This document shows positions 11,954-23,313 of a stretch of DNA of 64,000 bases, in pieces (the stretch's first letter is position 1; each line of letters opens with the position of its first letter). The notes below the pieces were generated by a model that was given only the letters and a program-made list of their open reading frames with translations, ran no database searches and had not been told where the DNA came from. The translations under genes were made by a program, and so were the position numbers. Source of the stretch: Branchiostoma floridae (Eukaryota > Chordata > Leptocardii > Amphioxiformes > Branchiostomatidae); the NCBI RefSeq assembly GCF_000003815.2, contig NC_049996.1, positions 15,698,427-15,762,426 on the forward strand, read 5' to 3'.

Positions 11954-12933
11954 TAGTGTGTTACCTTGGCTCCGCTAGCCGCTAGCCATTTGGAGGCTGG
12001 AACCTTCAACAATGTTGACTGTAAATATCACTTTTTCAAATACTCAGTCATCTTTAAACTAGAAATACGAACAGCTACTTTGTTGGTCTTGCTTCGGGCA
12101 TTCTTTTCATGGTCACATTTCATCCAATCAGGAGTGGTGAGACATTAAGACTCGAAGATTTTGCAAGAAGTATTGCAATTGGTCCATTCTGGTTTGTTGG
12201 TTTCAAACCATTAAGATTACCCAGGGTTCAGTAAGTAGTGTTTGGTTTTTATTTAGTGATGAGAATTTTCAGTTAAAAAGGTTCGTTTTGAATGATTTTC
12301 ATTGGTTGCGATGTTTTTCTGTGTTAACTTGTCATAGGATAAGGATGATTGATAAACATGAACAGTTAAATACAGAAAATGCTGATGGGTTACTAAAAAC
12401 TAATCAGTAAAAACAAGAAGGTTATCTGTATATCCTCATTGATTTAAGAATTGAATACAAATTGAAAATCAAAGTTGCCATTTTAGTAACATCAGCAACA
12501 GAATGCCAAGCGAACATTGTTGATGGTGAACAGTGTGAATGCACTGTTTTTTTAATAACAGGATGCTAGAAGATCAAGAACTTCACAGAAAGTTCATCTG
12601 TGTTGGAAAAATATTTTTGGTTGGTAAACTTGTCAAAACCAACACTGAAATAGTTGGCACTTGCCCAGATTCTCCGTTCACAGAATGAATCAATAAATGA
12701 CTTGATTGCTCAACAATCGCTCAAGGTACAATGTGTGGCAACCAATAAAACTACTAGCTATATAGACAATGGTACTACAAAGCTACCTACAGAACAACAA
12801 AATATTTTGGACCTATCTACTGAAGCTTCCAGCACAGGATGTTGAAGACACCTACCTTCAGCAATGGTCCAGGAAGCTTTGGTATCCATTCAGTGATCCT
12901 TCATCCAAAAATTTGGTGTCACTCAGGCCAAAT

Positions 12934-13243
12934 CTAGAAACAGTTTTTACCGATATCTGTGGAGATGTCGGGAGGGATCTGGAACGTTGGCTGTGGGACA
13001 CCTGTGGTGCTTGCAGTCATAAACAGATATATAGCCTAATGAGCCCGTGTTCGGGACGCATCTACACGCGCGCGGAAGTTGTCGGGGACCCCTGCTAAGC
13101 TATCGGGCGAATGCTCCTGACCTTTCGGGAGAAATTTTGCCGATATCTTAATGGCGATATTGCAGTTCCATCTAGACGCTGTAAAAAAGCTGTCGGCGAG
13201 AGGTTGTCGGCTCACAGATATCGGGAAAAACTGTGTCTAGATC
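12934..13243. mobile_element. Foldback element downstream of ANKIB1
   Basis: Arms CTAGAAACAGTTTTTACCGATATCTGT and ACAGATATCGGGAAAAACTGTGTCTAG enclose GC-rich sequence. Family unknown. Confidence 0.75.
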
Positions 13244-15274
13244 GTGCCTCACTCACTATCCAGTATTTGATTATACTGCTGCTGGGATCAGGGGTAGGCA
13301 GCAGGGGTAGGCAGCAGTCGGCTAGTCTTCACACCGCACTTCCATGCGGCTCTGTCCAGTGGGTCGACCCGTTAGACCGCACACCTTGTACAACTGTGCT
13401 CCAACTATTTCTGTGTTGGTTATATAAGGTTTAGTTTTTAAGGGTTTAGGTGTTGTACACAATACTGTCACACCGAACTGTTAGCAAGCGTGTGTGAAGT
13501 ATCTTCATATGACACCAGGCAGACAAAAGCTGTCTTAAAAGAAAAAGCAATAAGAGACATCTTCAAGTGGTTTCTGTAATTTATTCTTGTTGGCAATCAC
13601 CGATTCCAGCCAAGTTGTGCGAGCTGCTACTGTATAAAATCCTTTATTACTACTATTATTTCCAAACTAACTCTTACATTTATTAGTAAAATAATGCTAT
13701 ATATATATCGTTCTTCACTGTGAAGCAAAAACATTCCAATGCCAGATTGTAAGGTCTTAAAATAGAACTTAAACTCAATAATAGGTTTATTCTACTAGTA
13801 TACTCTTTCTATATTGGCTTTGCAATTTTTCCATTTGTTTCTGGCTGTTGGTAGCAAAGTAGTAAACTAAATCTAGTATTCTTTTGACCACATCAAACAC
13901 ATAGACTTTGTACATTTAAATGGTTGGCAAATGTAAATGAGACTTTTCTAAAACAATAAACAATAGATGTAAGTGCCATAGTGATGTACATTTACACCGA
14001 TGTAAGTGTCAGTAAAAATGATAGTGGCCATTGTCCATGTTAGTACTTCAAGTAGGGTGCAGGTATGGGTATTACTTAAAGTGACATGTCATATGCAATG
14101 GCTTCTATGATTTAATGCCATGTTTTGTCAATTTAAAAGTCTGCGCTGAAGTGAATGTCATTGAGCTTGTGGAAGTTTTTTTAAAGGCTCTGTCCTAAGG
14201 CATTGCCAGAAATATAGTGAAGTCTATGCACTGAATTTACACCTGTTCTGGCTATGTACGTGGACTTTGCTTTTTTTTTTTATTATGATATACCATTTGC
14301 ATGTTTTGTGAGCTGTCATTGGCTTGCTGTTGATACCTGATTTTCTCACAGCCAATCAGCTGTCAAGACACATTTTTTTCATATGCTCCAATGGAAGGCT
14401 GTGATTGGTCAAAGTCCATACCATATTAGGACATTTGTCCAGATTTGATCTATGTATATCTTGCATTTGAAACATTTCTCAGATATGAATATTTACAGAT
14501 ATCCACAGCATGATGTTCAAATTAACATTACGCATCTGATTCAACAGTTGTCATTTCAAGAGGTAATTTTCTAGAAATCTATGCAAATTTGGAAAATGTC
14601 ATAAAATAACTAACGTTAATTGTTCTTACATTACACGTTTGTATGTACAATCATAATGGCCATGCATGGTAGCAATAAATGTTTGGTGTGTACATTGAAT
14701 TCTGGTTCGTGTTTTTGTGAAATTTGCCCTGAAGTTTGCAGCAATGTTGCAATTTAAAAAATGTATGATTTTGTTTTTTAAGCCACTTTCATAGAAGGCG
14801 GGTGTAAACCTTTTCGCAGGTTCCATTGCATGCTGGGAGATGTGGGGCACTATGGGTACTGCGTTAAGCACAGAAAACCGTCACCATGACAACAAAGACA
14901 GGACCAGACACACAGTACACATTGCATACATGTATGCCTTGTTGTTTGTGCCTCAAGCTACCCATATACATGTACAATGTACTGTACCTTCTATCCCGCC
15001 CGCAACATGCTATGAGATCTGCATAAAGGTCTATACAGGCTTTTCGTTGACGTCATAATGATTATAATTTGAATCCCACAGCGACCATGTTGGTGGGTAA
15101 TTGAATTAAGCAGTTACTATAGCATCTTCGTGTATCTAACATTATGCATGCTGTAAGCCAACATGGCGCAGATTACGTCAAATTAAAAGCCTGTACAGGG
15201 AACATGCTGTAGTCTTCACTCATACAGCAGTATTTACTGTTCTGACACCAGGAATGACCTGCGGTTTTCTCGCC

Positions 15275-18200
15275 TCAACGGAGGAAAGAGAAGAAGATCT
15301 TCTTCCTCAGAGTAGCTACGGGTGCCGGGCTCTGTTTAAACTGCCCTCCCCCCTTCTTTGCAATGGCCTTGCCCACCTCTTCATTGACCTTGATGAGAAT
15401 GCTCAGAAGGTCATATCGGTCCCCCATGTTGTCTAAGATTTCTACGAGTTTGGTGACAAACCAAGAGCCATACGTCTTACTGCGATACGAAACATAACCA
15501 GGGATTGTGGAATAGCTTAGAAGGAAGTCAGCCTCGTTGGGGATGGTCTCCTGGAATGCCGCCAGACCATCAGACCCGTAGCCAGCATCGACACTGACGT
15601 CGCTAACGCCCCTCTGCTCGCTCCGCCCCTGACAGGCCTGGATAAAGAACAGCTTGGGTTTCCCACCAAGAGAGGGACACTTTGTAGACTTAACCTCTTC
15701 TGCCAGGTCCCGGATGCTGACGGGAACACTGTCGGCCCCATACACCTGCCCCTGACTGCCATGGGACAGGATACATGCAGCGAAGCAGTCGTGGTTTTGG
15801 TGGTCTGCATAACGGACTTGGGTGAAGATGTTGATGAGCTGATCATGTGTGAGATTTTCATAGGTTTGGACCTCGAACCCAAGCTTGGTGAAGATGTAGA
15901 TTAAGTTATCTGGAAAAGAACATAACATACAGCACATTCAACAGTGCAGGGATAAACAAGTCCACTAGCCCTATTGTCCAGGGCAAGTGAAAGTGCTGTT
16001 CGGGCAAGTGCATGTCCATCCCACTTGTCCGATGTTATGTCTTTGATATACTTGTTACTTTTTACAGTCATGACATCAAGAAATTGTCTACAGAGAATTC
16101 CATTGCTGGAAGTGAAAATGCATATACTAGTAACAGTGACATTTGAATTTTGGGCAAGTGAAAAATTGGTTCGGGCAAGTATATTTTTTATGTGCTTGCC
16201 CGATAGGACAAGTGAATTTTAGAAAACTTGTTCAACCCTGCAGTGTACAAACTCTGGTGGTTCCTAAGATAATTTTTTCCATTTACACAATCATTAAACT
16301 ATCTCAGTCCCTTTAGAGGTCTCCTTCCAACTGGGCAGTTTTTAGTGTACATGTATCATGATCAAGAAGAGAGCCGAGTTAAGATCTCATTTGACTTCAA
16401 TTTTTTACTATCTATAGTCACAGATCTATCAACTTAATTGGATATCATGCAGAAAAAAATATAAATGGTTCTCAAAGCATCATTAGACATAATGAATTGT
16501 TGCTCCAAGGTTCTGAAGTATCGGTAGCATTTTGTACCTCTGTCCACATTTGTTCCCTCCCGATTTTCAAGCCCTCGTCGACTGTCTGCCCGTCTGGGAT
16601 CTTGGAAGAATTGTTTATTGTTGATGATAACAGCCAGGCCGCGAGGATCGCGGTCCATCCTGTAGCAGGGCATGTCCTCCCGCTGCCGAGCCCTCTCCTG
16701 CGCCAGTAACACTTCCAGCTCCCGCTGGATGGTAGCCTGGAGATCAGCCGGCGCGGGGCCCAGGCCTGCAGGTACTTCCTGTGGTGGTTATATGGTTTTT
16801 TTGACATGTAAATGAGGGGTGGCAAACTAAACCCTACCTTGTTGTGCTGGCCCCATCATATTCTGGGCATGGTTGTGGTTAGGGGTGGATTACTGATATG
16901 GTGTTATTGGACCGGTCCAGAAAAACCAGACCTGAAAAAATTTGGTGGACCAAATGTTGGACCTATTGGAAAATGAACAGCTTATATTCACACGTTTTGG
17001 GGCTGACCAATCGAGGAAAATTATAAGAGTGAGGTAGAGATTTCAGCCTATAGTCATTTATACCAGGTTTTACAGTCAATAGTAGTTAGCCTTGTAGGAT
17101 TTTAAAATGCCAGTGGGAGTCGAATACTCCACAAAACAGATTTCATTGTAGTGAAATGGACCATTGTTTTGATTTATAAGTTCTCACATACTGGTTCGGA
17201 CCTGGACCTGATCCTCTGGACCTGAACCAGACCTGGACCTGAATTTTCTGTACCAGTACCCACCCCAAGTTGCGGTTGTTGCTGTGGGGCGTACGGTTGT
17301 TGTTGTTGCTCTGCTACTCTGGCTGTCTGCCTGGCTTGGGTGTCAGGTGCTCTGCCAGCCTGCTGCATCAGCTCTGTCTGCAGCATCTGTTGGTAACCTG
17401 CGGATAAATCAAAACTTATTTATTTTTACCTTCACAAAGGAGACATACTGTTTTTGCTCCATTTCTTTTTCCTCCTCTTCTCCAAACATTACCTCCACAA
17501 CTAGAGCTTGGAATAAATCCAAGCAAACATCCAGTGATCATTTTGTCAAATAGAGGATACTAAAAAGATAATTCATGGGACAAATATGGGTGGAAACATG
17601 ACATCTGAAGCACAAAATTGAACCTAAGAACCCCTTTGAAGTTAGAACCATGTTCAATAATCGTGCTGTCGAAGGTCAATAACCATAGCTTTGAAATGCA
17701 TTTATGTGTTAACCTGCAGACAAGCAAATCAAAACTTCTACAGATATTCTTAGAAATTCAATACAGAGGTTACCAATGTCTTACAGTTACACAATCATGT
17801 ACATACCAGTAGCTTCAACTATGTTCTTTGAGGCAAATTGATACACAGAATATTTCTTGGTTTATCCAAGCTTTTGACACAGTAGACCACAACACACAAC
17901 AAAGTTACAGAAAACAATCATCTCTAATGAGTCATTCTGCCCCAAAGGTCATAATGAGGTGTACAACAAGGATCTATTCTTGGTCCCCCCCTGTTTTTGC
18001 TATGTTAATGAGGGGTGGCAAACTAAACCCTACCCTGTTGTGCTGGCCCCATCATATTCTGGGTCATGGCCACCAGGTTAGCTTCCTGGTTGGCTGGATT
18101 CTGCCGTTGCTGCTGAAATGGCTCTGGTTGTCTGTGTTGTGGATTTGGGTCGCCCTTCATTGGTGATGGAGAAAAACCGTCGTCAGGGGAGCCCTTCCCT

Positions 18201-20367
18201 TTGAAACTCCCTGATGACATGCTGGCTGTTGTAGGTATAGATATCAAAATGTTAGGCAAGAAAATGTCAAGAAATACACTTACAATTACAGCAATCATTA
18301 CTGAGCATTAGAATGTAAGGGCTATTTGTGAGACTGCAGTGCGGCCTCGTGTTTTCAACCAAGCATATTTGGATATTACACCCTTTTGTTATTGTTCGTA
18401 CAGAGATTTGACACGTGAGGCTCACGCCAAACACGGGAGAATAACAAATAAAGATTAAATTGAAACAAAGGTCATTTATAAAGCAAAGACTATAATGCTT
18501 ACCCTCATAGTTCTGTATGATGTTTTTGAGGTCAGGTCGCTCTTGTGTCTGCAGTAGCTCATGCAGTACCTGCACATTGTCAGTGGTCAGGTGCATCCCC
18601 TGTTCCAGGGCAATGGCCAAGGAGAGGAAATTGTCCACCTGAAGCAAAAATAAAGTAGTTTGTAAGATTCAAGAGACACAAAGCTCTCATCATGTACATG
18701 TAACTTTAAAAGGTGGACTACACACTTTTTTTGTTAAGTTGTGAAAACTACAGTATGATATTTGCATAACACAATCAACAATCACAGAAGCAAGGGTGTG
18801 CTTAGTATGATGTCCTTTGTTACTGGCCCTGTATGTACTACTTCTGTTATTGGAGTGGAAAAGCCCCTTTTGAAGTGAATCATGAAGATTTTCCATTTGG
18901 CTCAAATTGCAATGTGCTAACATAAATATATGTAAAAAAAATAAATATACAGAGATGGCTTTTCTTCAAGCACACTGTTCCTTATCTGCGTATATACTCT
19001 TATCAATTTATGTTGACTTTTTTTTACATTTAGATACCCCCGGTAGTTAAATGCCTGAAGGCTAAAGCTATCCATACATGTACATGGGGGACAATGGCTT
19101 AATGTTTAACCTGTGTTTACACAATCTCTTGCTGGGTTAATGTACTCTCCAAACAGAGGTTAGCCTCCAGCTGTTTTTCAAACTTTTTTCTTAGTCGTTT
19201 TTATCAGGCTTTCTATTTTGTATTGTATCTTGCTGTGTCAAAAACTAGCACAGCAAGGTACTCAATACAAAATAGAAAGCCCGATAAAAACGACTAAAAA
19301 AACAGAGAGTAGGGTTAATGATACTAGGTTAATGACCCCCTCCTAGGTGGTGGCAAGTGTAAGGCTGGCCGCTAGGAGCGCAATTTTAGTCAGGCTAGCT
19401 TAATGTCATCTCCAAAGGACCACCAGTATCATTTATCATAAAAATGAAATCTTTACCGTTTCCAGCTTGTTTCGTGAGATATAGGCTGCAGCCATGAATT
19501 TCATGTCGTCAAAGTCCCGACTGGTCAGCTCTTCAGACACTTGTAACAGCATCACTCTGTAACCAGATTATAAACATGTTGTGAGCTATACTTCTTATTG
19601 TACATTGTATGATGTATGTCAAAAGAATACTGGCTTCTTATAGCCTGTGTCATTCATGTTGGAGCTTGTTTGAAAGAATATGATTCTTCTTTTTGATGGA
19701 AAGATTACAACAGTAACGTTACCTGTCTAATGCAGCTTAAAAGACACCAAACTTTACATTCAACTGTAAGATCTACATAATACAAATGTATATGGTATGC
19801 CCCCCAGTTTGGGACTGCAGGGGTGTGTGTGTTGGAAACTTAGAGATGATAATTCAGGAAAGAGCCAATAGGTTTTTTTCTTCTCCAGCTTTCTTTTCTC
19901 ATATCTCCTAGAAGCTTGTTTTTGGTGCAAAGGTGTGCTTGCGCTGGTTGGACACATAAAGAGGAATGCGACTAATATTAATAGTTCTTCGTGATTTTTT
20001 TCTGCTGCCATACTTACCTGAAAGGATTCAGCAGTGCCCTGCCGCGGCCTATCTCTCCTGATACCTGTTCCTGGCGCCAGGCTAGTTTCCTCAGCAGGTC
20101 AGCCCTCTGGATCCTGTACAGCAGCTCCGTCAGGAACATCAGGTTGTTCTGACCCAGCAGCCCCTTGTTCTCCAGCTGTCTGAACACATCCAGCGAGCCT
20201 TTGGTATTTTCCAGCTTAGCGGCTGGAATTAAGTCTCTGCACAGGAACTTTAGGGCGGCAATGTCGCCCGACGTAAGATCATCATCAATGTCTTTCAGAG
20301 CCTTCCTGAAGTTGAAGTTAGTGTCCACAGCGTCGGTTGCCAAGCCGGTGCTTGGTAGTCCGGCCAT
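15275..20367 (-). CDS. CASP8: Caspase-8-like initiator caspase with two DEDs (7 exons)
   Basis: Initiator cysteine protease of the death-receptor/FADD pathway. Exons in order: 20367-20018, 19556-19457, 18638-18503, 18225-18034, 17397-17264, 16778-16538, 15909-15275; phases join to give 595 aa. DED1 is about residues 15-100 (RADLLRKL) and DED2 about 118-195 (RPDLKNII), each with an RxDL charge motif. A Gln/Pro-rich linker of about 150 residues follows, longer than in human CASP8. The protease domain starts about residue 335: PRGLAVIINN (P1-Asp pocket Arg), catalytic His about 434 in ILSHG, catalytic Cys about 477 in IQACQG. IPNEADFLLSYST, VSYRS and GSWF match the small subunit of caspase-8/10. 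Candidate inter-subunit cleavage Asp lies in VSVDAG. The ATG at 20367 (AAGATGG) begins the first coding exon, which has an acceptor 35 nt upstream, so a 5' non-coding exon exists. It could equally be called the CASP8/10/CFLAR-ancestor type, but the catalytic residues exclude a pseudo-enzyme. Confidence 0.93.
15947..16240 (-). mobile_element. CAGGGTTGGACAA-type MITE, copy 1 (caspase intron)
   Basis: Shares GGACAAGT, CTAGCCC, TTGTCCAGGGCAAGTG and TGGGCAAGTGAAAA words with 42740-43057 in inverse orientation. Ends CAGGGATAAACAAGTCC and CTTGTTCAACCCTG. CAGTG is repeated directly at both edges (5 bp). Confidence 0.8.
16804..16866 (-). repeat. Duplicated 3' end of caspase exon 4 with its splice donor
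   Basis: About 60 bp matches 18001-18063 nearly perfectly, spanning the last ~30 nt of exon 4 (NMMGPAQQ), its GTAGGG donor and following intron. The copy lies between exons 5 and 6. It has no acceptor, so it is a stray donor. Confidence 0.85.
17840..18010 (+). pseudogene. Decayed LINE reverse-transcriptase fragment
   Basis: The plus strand encodes AFDTVDHN followed, in another frame, by GVQQGSILGPPLFLL. These match the two best-conserved non-LTR retrotransposon RT blocks (AFDxVDH and GxxQGSxLGPxLF). The spacing is far too short and the frame is shifted, so it is a deleted relic inside caspase intron 4 sequence. Confidence 0.8.
19145..19310. mobile_element. CTCCAAGCAGAGGTTAG foldback, copy 1
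   Basis: Long complementary arms around AGTCGTTTTTATCRGGCTTTCTATTTTG; the right end is degenerate. In caspase intron 2. Confidence 0.7.
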
Positions 20368-21105
20368 CTTAGACTCTTTTTTGTTATTTTGGAAGATCGA
20401 GTCTGAAAATAGGAAAGAGCAGCTTGTTATCTCAAGACTGTCCAGTTAATGAATATCATATCAGTGAATGCTTTTCAAAGTACTGACTTAATTAATTTAA
20501 TTTAAAGGCAACTTTATTTTAATCTATTCTAATGATTTGCTGTAGAAGGAAACTAATTTGTTCAGTCAAGTCCTAACACGAGATTTTAAAAGTCGTGCCC
20601 AATCACTTTAAAAACTCCTGAAACGTTGGATCTTTTTTTACTCAATCATCTCTCACCTGCTCCTGAATCGTTGTGTTATACAAACATGTTATAACATGAC
20701 GACCCCATCACAAAACAAACATCAACTTATGACCATCGCATAAATCTTTCAAAATAGTTCTTCAATCAATTGAGGTAACCACCTCTTACATTTGGAAGAT
20801 TTTGCTATCTACTTTTGTTGTAAAATAGTCTAGGATAGTTGGTGGCTTATGATTTGAGATAACTTACCTTTCATGTTCCCAAGGAAATGCTCTTTGTTTC
20901 CTGACAGCAACAAACAAATCACTCGTACTCGTAGTCTCCCATAAGATGGGCTAAACTAAGGTGAGATTCATTCCTTTACCTGTCCATCCGAATGTGAAAC
21001 AAGGAACTAAATGAAGGGGAATGTACTTACCACGTCATCATTGACGTAAGTTTGTGTAGGCTCTGGAAAAGTCCCGAAATGCGCAATCCACAGCGACCGA
21101 AACCC

Positions 21106-21117
21106 GGGGGATTCCCC
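21106..21117. promoter_or_regulatory. Palindromic kappaB-like site
   Basis: GGGGGATTCCCC contains GGGGATTCCC, which fits the GGGRNWYYCC NF-kappaB consensus on both strands. It lies close to the probable caspase start. A near-consensus second site, GGGACTTTTCC on the minus strand, is 31 bp away at 21065-21075. Binding is inferred. Confidence 0.55.
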
Positions 21118-21312
21118 TTTCTCTGTCTGACTCACTTCCGGGTTTAGGTCATTCGGGTCGAAGGTCACAAAGCGTCCTAATTTTTTCAAACTTCTGTCCA
21201 TAAAATAAAGATTTGCAGGTTGAATATCTAAAGAAGTGTGAAGAATAAACACTTGGTATGAACTTTTTATTTTTTTAACGTTTTTTTTGTGTGAAAATGG
21301 AAAATTGTGTCA

Positions 21313-21338
21313 CCTCGTTCCCAGGTTTGGGAACGAGG
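21313..21338. repeat. 11-bp-arm hairpin upstream of NDUFB3
   Basis: CCTCGTTCCCA and TGGGAACGAGG form a perfect inverted repeat around a 4-base GGTT loop. It lies about 105 nt before the NDUFB3 ATG and just before the YY1-like element, so it is either a promoter palindrome or a 5'-leader stem. Confidence 0.8.
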
Positions 21339-21351
21339 TTTGCGTCAGGTT

Positions 21352-21363
21352 CCGCCATCTTGG
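21352..21363 (+). promoter_or_regulatory. YY1-like element near NDUFB3 start
   Basis: CCGCCATCTTGG matches the YY1 GCCATCTTGG core, common just downstream of start sites of housekeeping and mitochondrial genes. Placed 80 nt before the ATG, it suggests transcription starts around 21300-21360. Confidence 0.6.
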
Positions 21364-21442
21364 TTTGGAAGGTCGTGCGAAGCACCTTGGAAGAAAAAAA
21401 CATCACATTTTCACTGTTTTAGCTTCTGCCAGACCTGCCAAC

Positions 21443-22650
21443 ATGGGAGGAGACGGTCCTCCTAAGGAGCTCAAGATTCCAGACTGGCGGATCTATAAGA
21501 TCCAAGGAACGCCGCTAGAAGACGTGCAGAGAAAGTTACACGCGAAAGGACTACACGACCCTTGGCTCAGGTTTGCATGCGATTTTCGTTTGTACATGTA
21601 GTATGATTTTTCAGCTTATGTGTGTGTTGCCCTGTTTCTCTTGATTTTACGTGTAGTTTGCATCTATTCCTACCTTTTAGTGTACTCTGCAATCTGCAAC
21701 TTGCAACCACTACAAAGCTGCTAGCAGCTCAGTCTATTCTATATAGGGAACATGGAAATATTATTGAATAGCACAAAGTGTTACGTGAATTTGCATCACG
21801 TACTTTTAAATCTAGCTATTTATACTTTGAGAATTACGGATTATAATTCAATCTTCTTAAATTTAGCTTATTTTGTGTTATCAAAGTAGTTCTGAATGTT
21901 TTAATATAGGACTTATTTTTATGATAATGAATATCTAAGACTTAATAATTTTGAACTCTCATTGAGTTTCATAGTTAAACATTCTCAGACTCTAGTCAGA
22001 GCAGGCTTTTAGCTAGGCATGCGTCAACGCGTCATTTAGACGCACTGTCCTAACAAACATAAGAAATCGGACGCAATACTTAGTTTTAAGCAAGACGCAC
22101 TACGGACGCCCAAATTTTTCCTCCCAGCCTCAGTCAGGGCAAACATATTGTAACAGACACAAAAAAATCTTGGCTGAATTCTACAAAATATGCACCTCAA
22201 AATGCAGGAAATAGTATTTCAGAGGGTTATGATGTCAAAAGTTTCCGGGGGGAAACCCACGGACCCCCTACAATGCTCGCGCCGCAGATCACTCCGATTA
22301 CTTTGGACGCCCTAAATTAATTCCTAGCTAAAAGCCTGAGTCAGAGTATATAGTGTGAAAAAATTAGACTGATTTGAAGTAACTCAACAACACTAGACAA
22401 TCTGTTAATCATTTTAAATTCATAATGCTAATCATAATTTTAGATTCCAAAGACAACATACCTTGATCCAACATATAACACATTGATCATTTTTGTGTGT
22501 AGGAACGAAGCGTGGAGGTTCCAACACTTACCAAGAATCACCTTCCCCATGATGGCGTTTCGTGGCTTCAAGTACGGGTTCGCCGCATTTTTGGTGGCAC
22601 TGGCCGTGGAGAAGGCTTTCTTCAGCAGTGATGACCACGGACACCATTAA
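21443..22650 (+). CDS. NDUFB3: NDUFB3 (complex I B12 subunit), 2 exons
   Basis: Accessory subunit of mitochondrial NADH:ubiquinone oxidoreductase, located in the inner-membrane arm. Exons 21443-21570 and 22503-22650 join within an Arg codon (AG|G) to give 91 aa; the human protein is 98. Family features are the [16 protein letters not shown] start, [17 protein letters not shown], then one membrane helix (about residues 62-82, [19 protein letters not shown]) and a short DDHGHH tail with no cleavable presequence. The ATG context (AACATGG) is good. It is divergent from the caspase gene. Confidence 0.95.
22002..22338. mobile_element. hAT-like MITE, CAGGCTTTTAGCTAGG family
   Basis: Ends CAGGCTTTTAGCTAGG and CCTAGCTAAAAGCCTG with perfect 8-bp target repeats AGTCAGAG (21994-22001, 22339-22346). 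In NDUFB3 intron 1. Truncated relatives lie near 50681-50790 and 58840-58867. Confidence 0.92.
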
Positions 22651-22902
22651 CGAACTCCATCCTACCCAGCTTCATAATCATCAACAACACCCCTGTTCTG
22701 GCCGTGGACTGGTCTGGAGTTTCCCAGATGTCGAGAAAATTAGGACTGTTCCACTCTAATCCAGGGCACCATTGACAAACTCCTTGATCCAACCCAGCAT
22801 CATATCATAATGATCAACAACACCCCTTTTCTGGCTGTGGACTGGTCTGGAGTTTCCAAGATGTCAAGAGAAAAACAGGACTGTTCCACTCCAATCCAGG
22901 GA
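22642..22902 (+). repeat. Tandem duplication of NDUFB3 last codons and 3' UTR
   Basis: Unit 1 (22642-22766) and unit 2 (22767-22902) are clearly related (ACACCCC...CTGG, CGTGGACTGGTCTGGAGTTTCC). The unit begins inside the final His codons and includes the stop region, so the copy lies entirely in the 3' UTR. Confidence 0.85.
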
Positions 22903-23313
22903 TGTTCTTGGACAGATTGTGCAGCTGGGAACTTGTGTCTTCGTAGTTACATCTTGTGATTTAAATCAACTGATGACAACGTTCAACTTTATTTTCTGTA
23001 TTATGATAATACATTAAAAATTGGTCGGCATTCTAGTATGCTACCTATAGTAGCTGAAACATACACATTATTTTGACTTTTTGACTGAAAAAAATGTGAT
23101 ATAACCAAATGTTAGCATACATTGTATTTGTGTGGATGTTGACAAGAAATCTTGAAGTGTAAACAAGATCTGCTGCAAACTGCAGTAATTAAACTTTGCT
23201 GGAAGACCTAGTGTCATTTTGCTCATTCGTGTCATGTTTAGCTGCATTGCAAACAGACTGCTACTGCTAGTACTCGATTCTTGAAAGTGAAACGACTAAT
23301 ACTGGTATCTAAC

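Larger units (their letters stand above)
10998..15274. other. Intergenic region between convergent ANKIB1 and caspase genes
   Basis: No credible coding exon is visible. It holds the 3' untranslated regions of the two convergent genes, a nested pair of inverted-repeat elements (11469-11953), another foldback element (about 12934-13243), and AT-rich sequence. A PAT-rich short repeat near 12730-12830 recurs around 60080-60340. Confidence 0.7.
20403..21442. promoter_or_regulatory. Bidirectional promoter region, caspase-8-like (-) / NDUFB3 (+)
   Basis: The two genes start about 1.08 kb apart, pointing away from each other. A minus-strand donor (GTG|GTAAGT) at 21031 is consistent with a 5' non-coding caspase exon ending there and splicing to 20402. 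Motifs seen: CACGTCAT at 21031 and TGACGTAA at 21042 (CRE-like), GGGACTTTTCC (minus) at 21065-21075, GGGGATTCCCC at 21107-21117 (kappaB), an ETS-like CCGGAAGTGAG (minus) near 21129, and CCGCCATCTTGG at 21352 (YY1). No TATA box is evident. Transcription starts are inferred, not seen. Confidence 0.65.

Noticed and set aside
16880-17250. Repeated GGACCTGGACCTGA and GGACCGGTCC words beside caspase exon 5
   Set aside because: Suggest an inverted-repeat element, but neither edge nor target repeat could be fixed.
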